Notes: generated by a model not told the origin, from the sequence alone. Counted from the first letter of the stretch, positions 8,465 through 18,828 are shown. The stretch: DNA of 64,000 bases from Halosimplex carlsbadense 2-9-1 (GCF_000337455.1 NZ_AOIU01000011.1:60399-124398); one strand, 5' to 3'. A program made the numbers and translations.

Positions 8465-9667
8465 TCAGCCCCTGTCGGGGGCGTCGTCCGTTCCCTCGGC
8501 CTCCAGCAGCCGGTCGGCGAGCCCCTCCATGTCGCCGCTGCCCAGCGCGGACTCGACGAGGAGGTGGCCGCCGATGACGGCGGGGCTGATGACGGCGTCG
8601 GCGCCGGCGCGGCGGAGCTTCTCGACGTTCTCGCGGTCGGTCGCGGCGGCGACGATCCGGGCGTCGGGGTGGAACTGCCGGGCGGTGAGGATCGCCAGCG
8701 CGTCCTGTGCGTCGTCGTTGGTGGCGGCGATGACGGCGCGGGCGTGTTCGATCCCGGCCAGTTTCTGCGGGTCCTCGTCGCTGGGGTCGCCGACGACGAC
8801 GTGGAGGTCACGCGTCCGCAGGGTGGCCGCCAGCTCGCTGTCGGGGGTGATGACGACGAACTCGGCGGCCGCCGAGAGTTCTTCGAGGAGCGGTTCGGTC
8901 AGGTCGCCGTAGCCCAGGACGACGACGTGGTCGTCCAGGAGTTCGAGATCGGATTCGTTCATGGTACCGAGTGCTTGCGAGAAGCGGGCCTCGATGGCGG
9001 GGCCGAGCAGCGACCCCAGCGCGACGGTGAAGCTAGCGACGCCGAGCACGAGGACGCTCATCCCGAACAGCTTCGCCTGCTGGCTCGCGGGCGTCACGTC
9101 GCCGTAGCCGACGGTGCTGGCGGTGACGATGGTGTAGTACAGCGCGTCGGTCAGCGTCGAGAGGTTGGTGAACTCCTCTCGCAGCTGGTAGGCGCCGACG
9201 GTGCCGTAGACGAGCGTCCCGGAGAGCGCGGCGGCCGCCGCCAGCTGCGTCGTCGACAGGTCGGCCTGGCGGTCGAACCGCCGGTAGTTCACCAGCACGG
9301 TCGGCAGCGACAGCAGCGACAGGGCGATCAGCGGCAGCGAGTACTGGCTCGACTGGGCGAGTCCCTGAATGGCCGTCATCGGCAGGAGCACGACCGTCGA
9401 GAACCACGCCGCGCGCAACCGGCGGCGCATCCCCCAGGCGCTCAGCAGCATCAGGAAGCCCGTCAGCGCGCCGGTGAACCCGGCCGCTCGCTGGACGGCC
9501 CGGGGGATCTCGACGTACATCTCGATGAGGGGGTTGACCGACGTGGCGCTGATGTTGGCCACGCCCGTCCCGAACGAGATGATCGCGACGATAGTCGGCA
9601 GCCAGATGGCTGCGCGGGTCCCGACGAACACCGTCCGCGGATGCTGCAGCACCCGCTTCGCGTCCAT
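8465..9667 (-). CDS. Voltage-insensitive K+ channel with TrkA_N (RCK) domain
   Basis: Potassium channel subunit of 400 aa. Four hydrophobic segments in residues 15-130 are followed by the ion-channel unit: an outer helix at about 140-160, pore helix, selectivity filter TVGYGD at 185-190 and inner helix at 200-222. The cytosolic RCK domain starts with VVVLGYGD at 248-255 and has a typical Rossmann order ending near residue 385. There is no voltage-sensor Arg ladder. It is divergent from the two TrkA_C membrane proteins at 9790-12899, which suggests a shared K+ homeostasis unit. A CTTTAG box lies 27 nt before the ATG. Confidence 0.92.
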   Translation of the reverse strand: MDAKRVLQHPRTVFVGTRAAIWLPTIVAIISFGTGVANISATSVNPLIEMYVEIPRAVQRAAGFTGALTGFLMLLSAWGMRRRLRAAWFSTVVLLPMTAIQGLAQSSQYSLPLIALSLLSLPTVLVNYRRFDRQADLSTTQLAAAAALSGTLVYGTVGAYQLREEFTNLSTLTDALYYTIVTASTVGYGDVTPASQQAKLFGMSVLVLGVASFTVALGSLLGPAIEARFSQALGTMNESDLELLDDHVVVLGYGDLTEPLLEELSAAAEFVVITPDSELAATLRTRDLHVVVGDPSDEDPQKLAGIEHARAVIAATNDDAQDALAILTARQFHPDARIVAAATDRENVEKLRRAGADAVISPAVIGGHLLVESALGSGDMEGLADRLLEAEGTDDAPDRG

Positions 9668-9690
9668 ACCCCCTTCGAAGTCATCGAACG

Positions 9691-9698
9691 GCTAAAGT
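9691..9698 (-). promoter_or_regulatory. TATA-like box of the K+ channel gene
   Basis: Sense ACTTTAGC, centred 27 nt before the ATG at 9667; predicts a leaderless transcript. Confidence 0.55.
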
Positions 9699-9789
9699 TC
9701 CACCGACCGGGGACGAGTCGTGTCACCGCTACCGGGGGTCCGGGGTCTGACCCCGAAGCTATTCACGAGTGGATTCCGTCACACCCCCC

Positions 9790-11037
9790 ATGGCTTCGTT
9801 CCCGGTCGAGCTACTCTTCGGCATCTATCTCGGTATCCTGACTGGGATCATCCCGGGTCTGGTCGCGTGGTCGCTGGGGTTCGTCTTCAAGTACTTCACC
9901 GGCGTCACCATCCCCGGGTTCGGTGTGGTCGTCCTCGCGGTCGCGCTCGCGGGCGTCAACGGCGGCCTGCTCGCGCTCGCGGACCCGACGATCACCCAGT
10001 CGGCCAACGCCGTGACGGTCACGACCGCCATCCTCGTCGTCCTGATGATCTCGCTGTACGCCCACAGCCGCGGCGACCAGATGGGCGCGACGTTCCCGAA
10101 GCGGCTCTCGCTGAAGCAACTGCGCGAGCGGACGCTCGCCGCCGACGTGCGCGGGGCGCTGGCCGGCCGCGACGAGGCGCGGGTCCGCGTCGTCGGGGAG
10201 GTCGCCGACATGGAGGGGTATCCGCCGCTGTCGGACGACCTGCGCGCGGAGATCCGGGCGAGCGAGTGGACCTTCCCCGCGGACCTGCGGATCTCCGAGC
10301 TCGAATCGCGGCTGGCCGAGCGGCTGAAGACCGAGTACGACCTGGGCGACGCCGCCGTCACCGTCGACGAGCGCGGCCGCGCCTCCGTGGTCGCCGCGCC
10401 GCCGTTCTCGGGGCTCTCCAAGCGCGTTCCCGACGACAAGCGGGCGGTCTCGGTGAACGCGCTTGTCCCGACGGGCGTCGCCCGCAGCGACGAGGTAACG
10501 GTGATCACGCCCGACGCGCAGGTCCGCGGGACGGTCGTCAGCGCGAAGACGCAGAAGGCGGCCGCCGACGCCGGGCCGGACCCGGAGGCGAGCAGTGTCG
10601 GTGACGAGGACGACGCCGACGAAGACGACGAGGAGAGGGTCCCCCAGCCGGTGCGGGCGCCGACGACGACCGGCGGCGAGGGGCGGATCACCGTCGCCGT
10701 CACGCGGACCGACGCCGAGCCGCTGTTGAAGGCCGACCGCGCCCGCGTGGTCGTCGAATCGCGGGGCGTGCGCCGGGAGTACGAACTGCTCTCGCTGTTG
10801 CGGCGGGCGGGGCGGCGCTTCGGGCGGGTGACCGTCGGGGCCGACGGCCCGCTCGACGGCGCGACCGTCGGCGAGGCGAACGTCCGCGGCGCCTACGGCG
10901 TCGCCGTGATGGCGGTACGGGGCGCCAGCGGCTGGGCCGTCGCGCCGAGGGGGTCGACGACGCTCGCGGCGGGCGACGAGGTGTTCGCCGTCGGGACCCG
11001 CGCGGAACTCGACGCGTTCCGGGAGGTGGTGGCGTGA
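9790..11037 (+). CDS. Membrane-anchored TrkA_C (RCK_C) domain protein 1
   Basis: A 415-aa protein. Three hydrophobic helices (residues about 5-28, 38-62, 72-92) are followed by a long cytosolic region. That region has an acidic hinge near 272-290 (DEDDADEDDEE) and a C-terminal TrkA_C-like module at about 330-415 ending in the GDEVFAVGT strand. A second, weaker RCK_C-like fold is probably present at 170-260. Such proteins lie beside K+ channels in haloarchaea and are presumed ligand-sensing regulators or channel partners. It ends in GTGA, overlapping the next gene by 4 nt, so the two are translationally coupled. Confidence 0.8.
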   Translation: MASFPVELLFGIYLGILTGIIPGLVAWSLGFVFKYFTGVTIPGFGVVVLAVALAGVNGGLLALADPTITQSANAVTVTTAILVVLMISLYAHSRGDQMGATFPKRLSLKQLRERTLAADVRGALAGRDEARVRVVGEVADMEGYPPLSDDLRAEIRASEWTFPADLRISELESRLAERLKTEYDLGDAAVTVDERGRASVVAAPPFSGLSKRVPDDKRAVSVNALVPTGVARSDEVTVITPDAQVRGTVVSAKTQKAAADAGPDPEASSVGDEDDADEDDEERVPQPVRAPTTTGGEGRITVAVTRTDAEPLLKADRARVVVESRGVRREYELLSLLRRAGRRFGRVTVGADGPLDGATVGEANVRGAYGVAVMAVRGASGWAVAPRGSTTLAAGDEVFAVGTRAELDAFREVVA

Positions 11038-12899
11038 CCGCGCTCGCGACGGGCGCGAGCGGCACGCTCGGCCTCGATGCCGGCGCTGTCGCCGACCTGG
11101 CGGCCGCGGCCGTCGCCCAGAGCGGGTCGCTCACCGAGCGGGCGCTCGTCGGCGCCGCGCAGATCCTCGGGCTCTCGCTGATCGCAGCCGGGGTGGCCGC
11201 GGTGGTCGCGCTCCTCTATCGCTGGTACGTCCGCGAGCGCGTCCCCGGCAGCCTGCCCGCGCTGTTCGGCCTCAGCGCCGTCGTTCCCCTCCTGGGTACC
11301 AACCGCCTGCTCCGGGACGTGATGAGCCCCGGAGCGGGCGCGTCCGCGTCCGCGTTCGACGAGGCGACGGCGCTGTTCAACATCGCCGCTGTCCTCGTCG
11401 CGCTCGTCGCTACCCGACTCGGCACCGACGTGGGCGACCGCCTCGGCAGCGACGTGGCCGTCGCGACCGGCGAGCGCGCCGTCGAGACGGAGGTCAGCCG
11501 CGTCGTCCAGGCCGTCGGCCGGGTCATCACCGTCGAGATCACCGAAGAGGTCGAGGACATCGTCGGCTACGACCCCGTCCCCGCCGAGACCAAGGAGAAG
11601 CTCGCGGGCAAGACCTTCGTCTTCCCCCGCCGGCTGACCGTCGAGGAGCTTCGCGACCGGCTCGTGACACGGCTGAAGACCGACTACGGCGTCGGCCACG
11701 TCGACCTGGAACTCGGCGACGACGGGAGCGTCGAGTACCTCGCCGTCGGCTCCCGCGCCGCGGGTATCGGCCCGACGCTGCCCCCCGAGACCTCGGCGGT
11801 CGCGGTGAAAGCCGACCCCGCCTTCGCCGCCAGCGCCGGCGACCTCGTCCAGGTGTGGCGCACGGATCCCTTCGAGCGGGTCGTCACCGCGGAACTGCGC
11901 GGCGTCGTCGACGACGTGGCGACGCTGGCCATCGACGCCGCCGACACGCGCAAGCTCGACGCCGAGGGCGGCTACAAGCTGGTCACGCTGCCCGTCGAGA
12001 CTCGACCGGACCGGGAGTTCGCCTCGGTCCTCCGGGCCGCCGAGGAGACGATGGCCGCGGTCACCGTCGGCGCCGGGAGCGCCCTCGCCGGCCAGCCCGT
12101 CGGCGCGCTGGACGTGACCGTCGTCGCCGTCCGCCCCGAGTCGGGCCCGGTCGAACCGCTGCCCGACCGCGACCGCACGTTCGCGCCCGGCGACGCCGTC
12201 TACGTGGTCGCCGCCCCGGAGGCCATCCGCAAGATCGAAGCGGCCGCGTCGCCGCGAGCGGCGACCGCGGCCGCCGGCGCGACCGGCGCGGCGCTCACCC
12301 CTGACGAGCAGATCGACCCCGGTCGAGCGGTCGGTGAGGGCTCGGACGACGGCGAGGCGCCGCCGAATACGTCGGAGTCGAGCGGGAACGGGACGCCGCC
12401 GGCGGAGTCGGCGGCCGACCCCCTCGCCGACGCGGACGCGCCCGGCATCGAGGCGCTCGAAACGGACGACTCGGACCCGCTGGCGAACGGCGATCCCGCG
12501 GCGAACGAACCGACGGAGCAGGACGATAGCGATACGGACTCCCACCGCGAGGGTACCGAAGCCGACGACGCTGACTCCGAAGTCGATGGCGCACCGGACG
12601 ACGAGCCCGCGGAACCGACGCGCACCGAACCGGCCGCCACTCCCGGTATCGACGCCGACGAGCCGACCGGTACGGACGACGAGCCGACTGGTACGGACGA
12701 CGCCGGCGACGACGACGCCGTCGGCGACGACTGGGAGACCATCACCGAGCCGGACGCGTCCGAGGACGTGGCGGACGGTGTCGATCCGGACGGCCGCGCG
12801 GAGGAAGTCGAGCCAGACGACGACGGGGACGAGACCGACGACTCGGGGGGAAGCGACTGGACGGTCGCGGTCGACCAGCGCCGCGAGGACGACGAGTAG
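11034..12899 (+). CDS. Membrane-anchored TrkA_C domain protein 2 with long acidic tail
   Basis: A 621-aa protein. Hydrophobic helices are at about residues 40-65, 75-95 and 110-135. An RCK_C-like region spans about 165-300, a second at about 320-405 (ending GDAVYVVAAPEAI), and an extremely Asp/Glu/Thr-rich low-complexity tail runs from residue 430 to the end. The DEPTGTD motif occurs twice in tandem in that tail. It starts with GTG inside the stop of the preceding gene. The tail is probably disordered and cytosolic, like a salt-adapted linker. The partner and the ligand are unknown. Confidence 0.78.
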   Translation: MTALATGASGTLGLDAGAVADLAAAAVAQSGSLTERALVGAAQILGLSLIAAGVAAVVALLYRWYVRERVPGSLPALFGLSAVVPLLGTNRLLRDVMSPGAGASASAFDEATALFNIAAVLVALVATRLGTDVGDRLGSDVAVATGERAVETEVSRVVQAVGRVITVEITEEVEDIVGYDPVPAETKEKLAGKTFVFPRRLTVEELRDRLVTRLKTDYGVGHVDLELGDDGSVEYLAVGSRAAGIGPTLPPETSAVAVKADPAFAASAGDLVQVWRTDPFERVVTAELRGVVDDVATLAIDAADTRKLDAEGGYKLVTLPVETRPDREFASVLRAAEETMAAVTVGAGSALAGQPVGALDVTVVAVRPESGPVEPLPDRDRTFAPGDAVYVVAAPEAIRKIEAAASPRAATAAAGATGAALTPDEQIDPGRAVGEGSDDGEAPPNTSESSGNGTPPAESAADPLADADAPGIEALETDDSDPLANGDPAANEPTEQDDSDTDSHREGTEADDADSEVDGAPDDEPAEPTRTEPAATPGIDADEPTGTDDEPTGTDDAGDDDAVGDDWETITEPDASEDVADGVDPDGRAEEVEPDDDGDETDDSGGSDWTVAVDQRREDDE

Positions 12900-12968
12900 C
12901 GAACTCGTTCGGGTCGGCCGCCGCCCGAGTGCGGAACGCTCTTTGGGTATCGGTGCCGTTGCTCGGGT

Positions 12969-13244
12969 ATGCACTGGCGACTGTTCGCCACCCTCGCCGA
13001 GACGGCCGGCGACACCGAGATCGAAGTCGAGTCCGGCGCCGACACCGTCGGCGACGCCTTCGACGCGCTGCTGGCGGCCCATCCGGGACTCGAATCCGAA
13101 GTACTGGACGACGACGGCGACCTCTACGGCCACGTCCGCCTGCTCCACGAGGGCCGCGATCCGTTCGCCGAGGCGGAGGGCTTCGAGACAGCCGTCGACG
13201 ACGGCGACGAACTGGCGCTGTTCCCGCCCGTCAGCGGCGGGTAG
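12969..13244 (+). CDS. samp1: Small archaeal modifier protein SAMP1 (ubiquitin-like, MoaD-related)
   Basis: A 91-aa beta-grasp protein that ends in the diglycine needed for adenylation by UbaA and conjugation to target lysines. The ending ELALFPPVSGG and the opening MHWRLFATLAE match my memory of the Haloferax SAMP1 pattern. It may also act as sulfur carrier for molybdopterin synthase. It follows the TrkA_C gene by 69 nt; a weak CTTTGGG box near 12940 would give it its own leaderless transcript. The length and C-terminus are intact. Confidence 0.9.
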   Translation: MHWRLFATLAETAGDTEIEVESGADTVGDAFDALLAAHPGLESEVLDDDGDLYGHVRLLHEGRDPFAEAEGFETAVDDGDELALFPPVSGG

Positions 13245-13306
13245 CTGGCAGTCCCACTTCGAGCGCCGAACCGGGTCCCCGTGAGCCGTTCGCTCGGGAC
13301 CGTGTA

Positions 13307-14002
13307 TCAGGCGTCCAGCAGCTCCAGCACGCGCAGGACGAGCTGGAGGATATGGATGAACACGCCCATGACGGCGATGTAGATGCCGATGGCGCTGCGC
13401 AGGTCGCCGTACTTGCTCTCGCGGACCGCCCAGATCTCGTAGGTCAGGTCGACGACGAACCCGAGCAGGAACAGCGCGCCCGCGGCGAGCATGATCGTCG
13501 GGTTCACGAAGAAGCCGATCGCGCCGACGAGGAAGCCGGCGCCGAAGCACACCCACGAGTACAGCTGCCAGCGCTCGAAGGAGTGGTCGGTCTTGAAGAC
13601 GGCGACGGCGACGACGGCCGTGATGAGGCCTGTGATCACCGCCGTGATGCCCAGCGCGGTGACGCGTGTCGACGGCGGGACGCCGGCCAGGAGCGCCGAC
13701 CCGATCAGTGCGTAGCCGAACTGCGACAGCGCGACGCCGACGCCGGCCAGTCCCATACTGCCCTTCTCGATGCCCGTGTTCGCCAACCAGTAGCCGCCCC
13801 CGACCGTCACGGCGAAGGTCGCGATCCCGAGGAAGAAGTTCGAGAACAGCAGCGCGCCGATCCCCGCGACCGCCGTCTCGCTCAGCACCAGCATCAACAC
13901 GATGTTCAGCGCGACCAGTCCCGCCCCGATCCCCGCGATCTTCGAGACGCTCCGCGAGGCCGCCGTCTCGACCCCCGGCGCGTCGTACTCGATCCCGCTC
14001 AT
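13307..14002 (-). CDS. Bax inhibitor-1/YccA-like membrane protein
   Basis: A 231-aa protein with seven hydrophobic segments after a short polar N-terminus, the topology of BI-1/TMBIM family Ca2+-leak or stress proteins. The C-terminal helix region GIYIAVMGVFIHILQLVLRVLELL is typical of the family's last two helices. The ATG at 14002 was chosen because upstream in-frame sequence is Arg/Thr-rich and unlike coding sequence. An ATGTAT box is about 28 nt upstream. It lies 103 nt downstream of alaS in the same direction. Confidence 0.8.
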   Translation of the reverse strand: MSGIEYDAPGVETAASRSVSKIAGIGAGLVALNIVLMLVLSETAVAGIGALLFSNFFLGIATFAVTVGGGYWLANTGIEKGSMGLAGVGVALSQFGYALIGSALLAGVPPSTRVTALGITAVITGLITAVVAVAVFKTDHSFERWQLYSWVCFGAGFLVGAIGFFVNPTIMLAAGALFLLGFVVDLTYEIWAVRESKYGDLRSAIGIYIAVMGVFIHILQLVLRVLELLDA

Positions 14003-14105
14003 GTTCGATACCGGGTTGACGGCTGGGATACATGAACCTTGCCAGTCACGACAGTCATCGATCACGTTCGCGAGAAGCCGAACGGTCGGATACCGAAACC
14101 GTGTC

Positions 14106-16880
14106 TCAGGCGTTCGCGACCTGCTGGAGCACGTCGGGCGCCTCGTCCAGCGCGTCGTCGAGACTGTCGGCATCCGGGCCGCCGCCCTGGGCGAAGTCGG
14201 GCGGGCCGCCGCCGCCGCCGCCGACCTTCCCCGCCAGTTGGCTCACGACCTCGCCGGCGTTGACCGCCGAGCCGTCGGGGACGGCGACGACGAAGGTCGC
14301 GCCGTCGCGGCCCGAGCCGAGTACCGCGATCTTCCCCTCTTCGACGAGGGCATTGGCCGTGGCACGGAGTTCGTCCATGTCGCCGTCGAGGCGCTGGACG
14401 ACCGCGGTCTCGTCGCCGACCTCGACCTCCTCGCCGCCGCCCGAGCCAGCGGCGCGGACCTCGGCGAGTTCCTCCTTCAACCCCTCGATGGTCTTGCCGC
14501 GCTCCTTCCACTCGGTGAAGAAGCGCTCGGCCGTCTCGGGCACCTCCTCGGGAGCCACGTCGAGGGTGTCGGCCGCTTCGTAGAGCGCGTTTTCGGTGTC
14601 CTGGGTGGACTGGATCGCCGCGTCGCCCGCGGCGAACTCGATGCGGATGACGCCGTCCTGGACGCGCTCGGTGCCCAGAATCTTGATCGCGCCGATGTCG
14701 CCGGTGCGGGCGACGTGGGTGCCGCCACAGGCCTGCACGTCCTCGGCGACGTGGATCAGTCGGATGTTCTCGCCGGCGGGGATACCTCCTTGATAGAGGT
14801 CGAAGCCGTGTTCGTCCTCTGCCTCGTGGCGGTCGGGCCACTCCTGTGTGACCGGGCCGTTGGCGCGGACGATGTCGTTGGCGCGGTGTTCGATCTCCTC
14901 GACCGCCGCGCGCGAAACCGACTCGTAGTGGCTCACGTCGATCCGGGAGGACTCGACGCCCTTCTGGGCGCCGGCCTGACGGACGTGCTCGCCCAGGACC
15001 TGCCGGGCGGCGTGGATGACGATGTGGGTCGCAGTGTGGTGGGCCATCAGCCGGCGACGGCGGGCGCCGTCGATCTGGCCGCGGACGAACTCGCCCTTGC
15101 CGGGGTCCGCGTCGGCCGTGTGGAGGATGACGCCGTCGACGATCTGAGTGTCGGTGACTTCTGCGGTCACGTCGTCGGTCGAGAGCGTCCCGTGGTCGGG
15201 TGGCTGGCCACCGCCCTCGGGGTAGAACATCGTCTGGTCTAACACCACGTCGTAGCGGTCGTCGTCGCGCTCGAACACCTCCAGCACGACGGCCTCGAAC
15301 TCCGTGCGCTGCTGGTCCTCGTAGTACAGCCGGTCGGTGTCGGGCAGTTCCTCCAGTCGATCCTCGTAGGGCCGGCCGCCCTCCTCCTCGAAGGCCTGGC
15401 CGCCGCCGTGGCGCTCGGCGACCAGCGAGTAGAAGTCGTCCGGTGCATCGACGGCGACGCGCTTCTCGGCGGCGATCTCCTCGACCATGTCCGGCTGGAT
15501 GCCGTGGGAGTCGTACAGCTCGATGAGTTCGCCGACCGGGATCGGCTCGCCCTGCTGGGCGTAGTCGTCGGCCAGACGACGGACGCGCCGACCGCCCTGG
15601 TCGAGCGTCTCGCGGTACTTCTCGACCTCGGTGCGGACGATGTCTCTGATGGTGTCGCGGTTCTCGTAGGCCAGCCGGTCGGCCTGCATGTCGACCAGTT
15701 CGTCCAGCGGCGCGTCGACGCCGACGTTGTCGACGAGACGCTTGGTGCGCCGGAGGACCATCCGCGCGAGATAGCCCGTGCCGACGTTCGAGGGGACGAT
15801 GTTGTCGCCGAGCATGTACGCGAGCGTCCGACAGTGGTCGGCGATGGCGTAGATGTCCTCCAGCGGTTCGAGGAGATCCGTCAGCTCGCCCGTGCTCACG
15901 TCGAGCTGGTCGGCGATGTTGTCGCGGGCCGACTCCATGTCCTCGGCCTCGTCGATGTCCATGTGGCCCGCCAGTTTCGCGGCGCGGTGGACGATCTCCG
16001 CCTCGCGCTCGGAGTGGTCGAGCCCGGCGTTCTCTTTCAGGAACTCGATCGTGTCGGGGTAGACGGCCTCGTAGACGGTGGGGGTGCCCTGGGACATCCA
16101 CGTCCAGCGCTCGATGCCGTAGCCGGTGTCGATGACCCGGCGGTCCATCTGGCTGTACGTGTTGCCGTCCTTCATCTCGACGTCGCCGTCGGGGTCCTGC
16201 TCGAACTGCATGAAGACGAGCGTCGCGAGTTCGAGCCCGCGGTAGATGACCTCGAAGGCGGGGCCGGCGTTACCGCCACCGACCCACGGGTCCTCGATGA
16301 GCGTCAGGTCTTCCACGTCGGCGCCGACCTCGTCGAGCAGGTCGACGCAGTGCTCGACGCACTGGTCCTTCCAGTAGACCTCGCCCTCGTAGGCGTAGTC
16401 GGTGCCCTCGTCGGCGTTGAAGGCGTGGTGGCCGCCCATCTCGAAGGCCATGGTGTGGCGGCCGGTCTTGCCGACGTTGTCGATGTCCTGCATGCGGATA
16501 CAGGGCTGGGAGACGACGAGCGGGTTGGCCGGCGGCGGGGACTCGCCGCTGGTGACGTGCGGCTGGAAGTCGTAGATAGAGGCCTGCGTGAGCAACACGT
16601 CGTCGCGCCAGCGGTTGGCTGCGACCGGGTAGGGGTCGATGCGCTCGTGGCCCCGCTCCTCGAAGAACGAAAGGAAGGTCTCGCGGGTCTCTTCGAGCGA
16701 CATGGACTCGTCGAAGCCGGGGTCGTCGATGAAGCCGTACTCTTCGCATGGCGGCTCGCCGCAGGTCGCCCGGTCCCCGTCGAGCGTCCAGAAGTGGGCC
16801 CCACACTCGGAACACTGCTTCCGGTGGAAGTCGTGCTCCTCGAAGTAGTCGAGTCGATACTCCTGTTCGAGGTCGCTCAT
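14106..16880 (-). CDS. alaS: Alanyl-tRNA synthetase (archaeal type)
   Basis: Charges tRNA-Ala. At 924 aa it is full length. The archaeal N-terminal zinc motif (CSECGAHF, then CGEPPC) is at residues 17-45, followed by the class II catalytic domain with FEMGGHHAF. The editing domain has HTATH near residue 613 and CGGTH near residue 716, which bind zinc and clear mischarged Ser/Gly. The C-Ala domain ends with a Gly-rich loop (GKVGGGGGG). The start ATG has a TTTTAG box about 30 nt upstream, in the divergent region shared with the secreted protein at 17019. Confidence 0.98.
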   Translation of the reverse strand: MSDLEQEYRLDYFEEHDFHRKQCSECGAHFWTLDGDRATCGEPPCEEYGFIDDPGFDESMSLEETRETFLSFFEERGHERIDPYPVAANRWRDDVLLTQASIYDFQPHVTSGESPPPANPLVVSQPCIRMQDIDNVGKTGRHTMAFEMGGHHAFNADEGTDYAYEGEVYWKDQCVEHCVDLLDEVGADVEDLTLIEDPWVGGGNAGPAFEVIYRGLELATLVFMQFEQDPDGDVEMKDGNTYSQMDRRVIDTGYGIERWTWMSQGTPTVYEAVYPDTIEFLKENAGLDHSEREAEIVHRAAKLAGHMDIDEAEDMESARDNIADQLDVSTGELTDLLEPLEDIYAIADHCRTLAYMLGDNIVPSNVGTGYLARMVLRRTKRLVDNVGVDAPLDELVDMQADRLAYENRDTIRDIVRTEVEKYRETLDQGGRRVRRLADDYAQQGEPIPVGELIELYDSHGIQPDMVEEIAAEKRVAVDAPDDFYSLVAERHGGGQAFEEEGGRPYEDRLEELPDTDRLYYEDQQRTEFEAVVLEVFERDDDRYDVVLDQTMFYPEGGGQPPDHGTLSTDDVTAEVTDTQIVDGVILHTADADPGKGEFVRGQIDGARRRRLMAHHTATHIVIHAARQVLGEHVRQAGAQKGVESSRIDVSHYESVSRAAVEEIEHRANDIVRANGPVTQEWPDRHEAEDEHGFDLYQGGIPAGENIRLIHVAEDVQACGGTHVARTGDIGAIKILGTERVQDGVIRIEFAAGDAAIQSTQDTENALYEAADTLDVAPEEVPETAERFFTEWKERGKTIEGLKEELAEVRAAGSGGGEEVEVGDETAVVQRLDGDMDELRATANALVEEGKIAVLGSGRDGATFVVAVPDGSAVNAGEVVSQLAGKVGGGGGGPPDFAQGGGPDADSLDDALDEAPDVLQQVANA

Positions 16881-17018
16881 TCGTTGCTAGGTCTTGGCCC
16901 AGCGGCGCCTAAAACAGTTCCGAAGGTGCGACCCCCGCTCTCACGGACACTCGCGTCCGATCCCGGTCGTTCGAGGCCAGTGACAAGACACATATCAGTT
17001 CCGTGCCACGGCCGACGT

Positions 17019-17540
17019 ATGCGCCGCTTCGCCGTCGCCGGGTTCGTCCTCCTGTTCGCCCTCGTCGGGGGCGCCGCGGTGGGGCTCTCCGCGCTCACGA
17101 CCGAGGACAGTCCCGCGAACGCCACCGTCTCTACCTTCGAGCCGCAGGTCGCGGTCGGCAATCAGTCCGAGGACCCCTACCCCGACTCCGACGGGGTCGT
17201 CACCTGCAACGACCGGGGGCCGATGCCGGGCAACGCCGGGCTGAGCGGGTCGCTCGTCGTCGAACGTCCGCTCCGCGACGACGGGCCACCCGAGCCGTCG
17301 TTCCGCGTGACCGTGTCCGTCGACGACGGGGCGCTCGTCGAGACACACACCGTCTCGCTCTCGACGGGCGGCTCCGAACGGCTGGTGCTGTTCGGGACCG
17401 CCGACCGGCCGCCGTCGCTGGACGGCGGCGACACCGTCCCCGTCCGCGCGACCGTCACGACGGAGAACACCACAGTCGCCACGGCGTCGCGCACGGTGGA
17501 AGTCGCCGAGCGCGACCGCCCGTGCGCGGACGAGAACTGA
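17019..17540 (+). CDS. Secreted or membrane-tethered protein of unknown function
   Basis: A 173-aa protein with one N-terminal hydrophobic segment (residues 5-26, preceded by Arg-Arg), either an uncleaved anchor or a Sec signal. The rest is a beta-rich extracellular domain of Thr/Val-rich strands with possible N-glycosylation sites (NATV, NQSE, NTTV). Two Cys (in VVTCNDR and near the end, RPCADEN) could form a disulfide. It resembles a single Ig-like domain. A CATATC box is 27 nt upstream of the ATG. No family is recognised. Confidence 0.7.
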   Translation: MRRFAVAGFVLLFALVGGAAVGLSALTTEDSPANATVSTFEPQVAVGNQSEDPYPDSDGVVTCNDRGPMPGNAGLSGSLVVERPLRDDGPPEPSFRVTVSVDDGALVETHTVSLSTGGSERLVLFGTADRPPSLDGGDTVPVRATVTTENTTVATASRTVEVAERDRPCADEN

Positions 17541-17571
17541 CCGCAGTCGCCTTGCGTCGCTTCTCGCGGCG

Positions 17572-18735
17572 TCAGTCGCCCTGGCCGCTCACGGCGCCCT
17601 GACCAGATCCGCCGTCATCCGGACCGCCGTCTCCGGGTTCGCCGTCATCGTCCTCGTCCGCGTCGGACTCGAACTCGACCGCCAGTTCGCTCTCGGCGTC
17701 GCCGTCCTCGACTTCGATTTCGAGTTCCTCGGCGGCGTCGGGGACGCTCACGACGTACTCGCCGTCGGCGTCGGTGGTACCGGCCGGTCCGTCATCGACG
17801 CTCACCGTCGCGTTCGCGACCGCTGAGCCGTTCTCGGTCACGCGGACGGTGACGTTCTCGCCGGCGGTGACGTTCCCGACGAACGACGCATCGATGGAGC
17901 GGTCATCGTCTTCGGGGTTCTCGCGGTCTTCGCGTTCGTCGTCGACCCGTTCGATGGGCACCTCGGTGCCGGACTGGCTGACGACCGGCTTGAGGATGTA
18001 CTTCCCGCTGTTGCCCGCCTCGTGGACGGACACGTCGTAGACAAAGTCGACCGTCGAGCCGTTCTCGACGGCGAACTCCGTGTTCAACTGCAGTTTCCCG
18101 CTCGGGAGCTTCACTCGCTGGTCGTCGCCGTTGGTCAGCGTTCCGTTCACCTCGCCGACCTCCATGTGGACCTTGTCGTACTCGCCCGCGGGGAGGTCGA
18201 ACTGCTCCAGCAGCGTCGCGTTCGCGCCGCGAAGCCCCGAGAGGTCGACGCTCGTGGCGTTCACGTCGCGAGTGACCCAGCGACCGTCACCGTCGCCGGC
18301 CTCGTCACCGTCCATCTCCTCGCCTTCGCGCTCGTCTTCGGTGTCCGCTCCGCCCTCGTCGCCGGCTTCGGTCTCGTTGCCGTCGTCCGCGACGGTCGCG
18401 TTCGCAGGGGTGGCCGTCGCGTTAGCTGTCACCGTCGCGTCCGCCGGCGTTGCGGTCGACGCGTTCGCGTCCCCGACGGCCGAGCCGTTCGCGGCCTCGA
18501 CCAGGTGGAACCTGACCGACGTGATCGTGACGTTCAGATGCGCGAAGTCGTCCATGTCGTTCGGTTCGTCGCTCACGTAGAAGTTGACCGTCCCGGCGTC
18601 TCCGCCGTCGGTCGCGCTCGCGCCGTCACCACCCGCCCCGCCGTCGGCCCCGGGCGTCGCCGTGGCGGCCATCCCGGCACACCCGGCGGTCACGACCAGC
18701 AGCGCGGTCGCGACCGCGAGGACGGCGCGCTTCAT
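17572..18735 (-). CDS. DUF4382 lipoprotein
   Basis: A 387-aa exported lipoprotein. The signal ends in the lipobox VTAGC (Cys at residue 19), and a Gly/Ala/Asp linker follows. Residues about 48-250 form a DUF4382 domain: it begins VNFYVSDEPNDMDDFAHLNVTITSV, interrupted by an acidic Ala/Thr-rich insert at about 90-145, and resumes with LEQFDLPAGEYDKVHMEV. A carboxypeptidase-regulatory-like Ig fold follows (about 285-350), then a Gly/Asp-rich C-terminus. It probably sits on the outer face of the membrane. The function of DUF4382 proteins is unknown. Confidence 0.85.
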   Translation of the reverse strand: MKRAVLAVATALLVVTAGCAGMAATATPGADGGAGGDGASATDGGDAGTVNFYVSDEPNDMDDFAHLNVTITSVRFHLVEAANGSAVGDANASTATPADATVTANATATPANATVADDGNETEAGDEGGADTEDEREGEEMDGDEAGDGDGRWVTRDVNATSVDLSGLRGANATLLEQFDLPAGEYDKVHMEVGEVNGTLTNGDDQRVKLPSGKLQLNTEFAVENGSTVDFVYDVSVHEAGNSGKYILKPVVSQSGTEVPIERVDDEREDRENPEDDDRSIDASFVGNVTAGENVTVRVTENGSAVANATVSVDDGPAGTTDADGEYVVSVPDAAEELEIEVEDGDAESELAVEFESDADEDDDGEPGDGGPDDGGSGQGAVSGQGD

Positions 18736-18828
18736 ATCGATCCCTCCCGTCGGCGATGCTCGTCCGCTCGTCGCTCGAGTTCGGGTCGTCTTCGTGACAT
18801 CGTAGCTCCGACTACCACCGCCACGTCC

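Noticed and set aside
12300-12899. The acidic tail of the second TrkA_C protein as a separate gene or frameshift
   Set aside because: The frame is continuous with the RCK_C region, and long Asp/Glu/Thr tails are normal for haloarchaeal cytosolic proteins.
10893-14033. A 1046-codon frame on the minus strand opposite the TrkA_C genes and SAMP1
   Set aside because: It is an Arg/Gly/Val-rich antisense frame of typical GC-rich shadow type; the plus-strand genes have clear domains and acidic composition.
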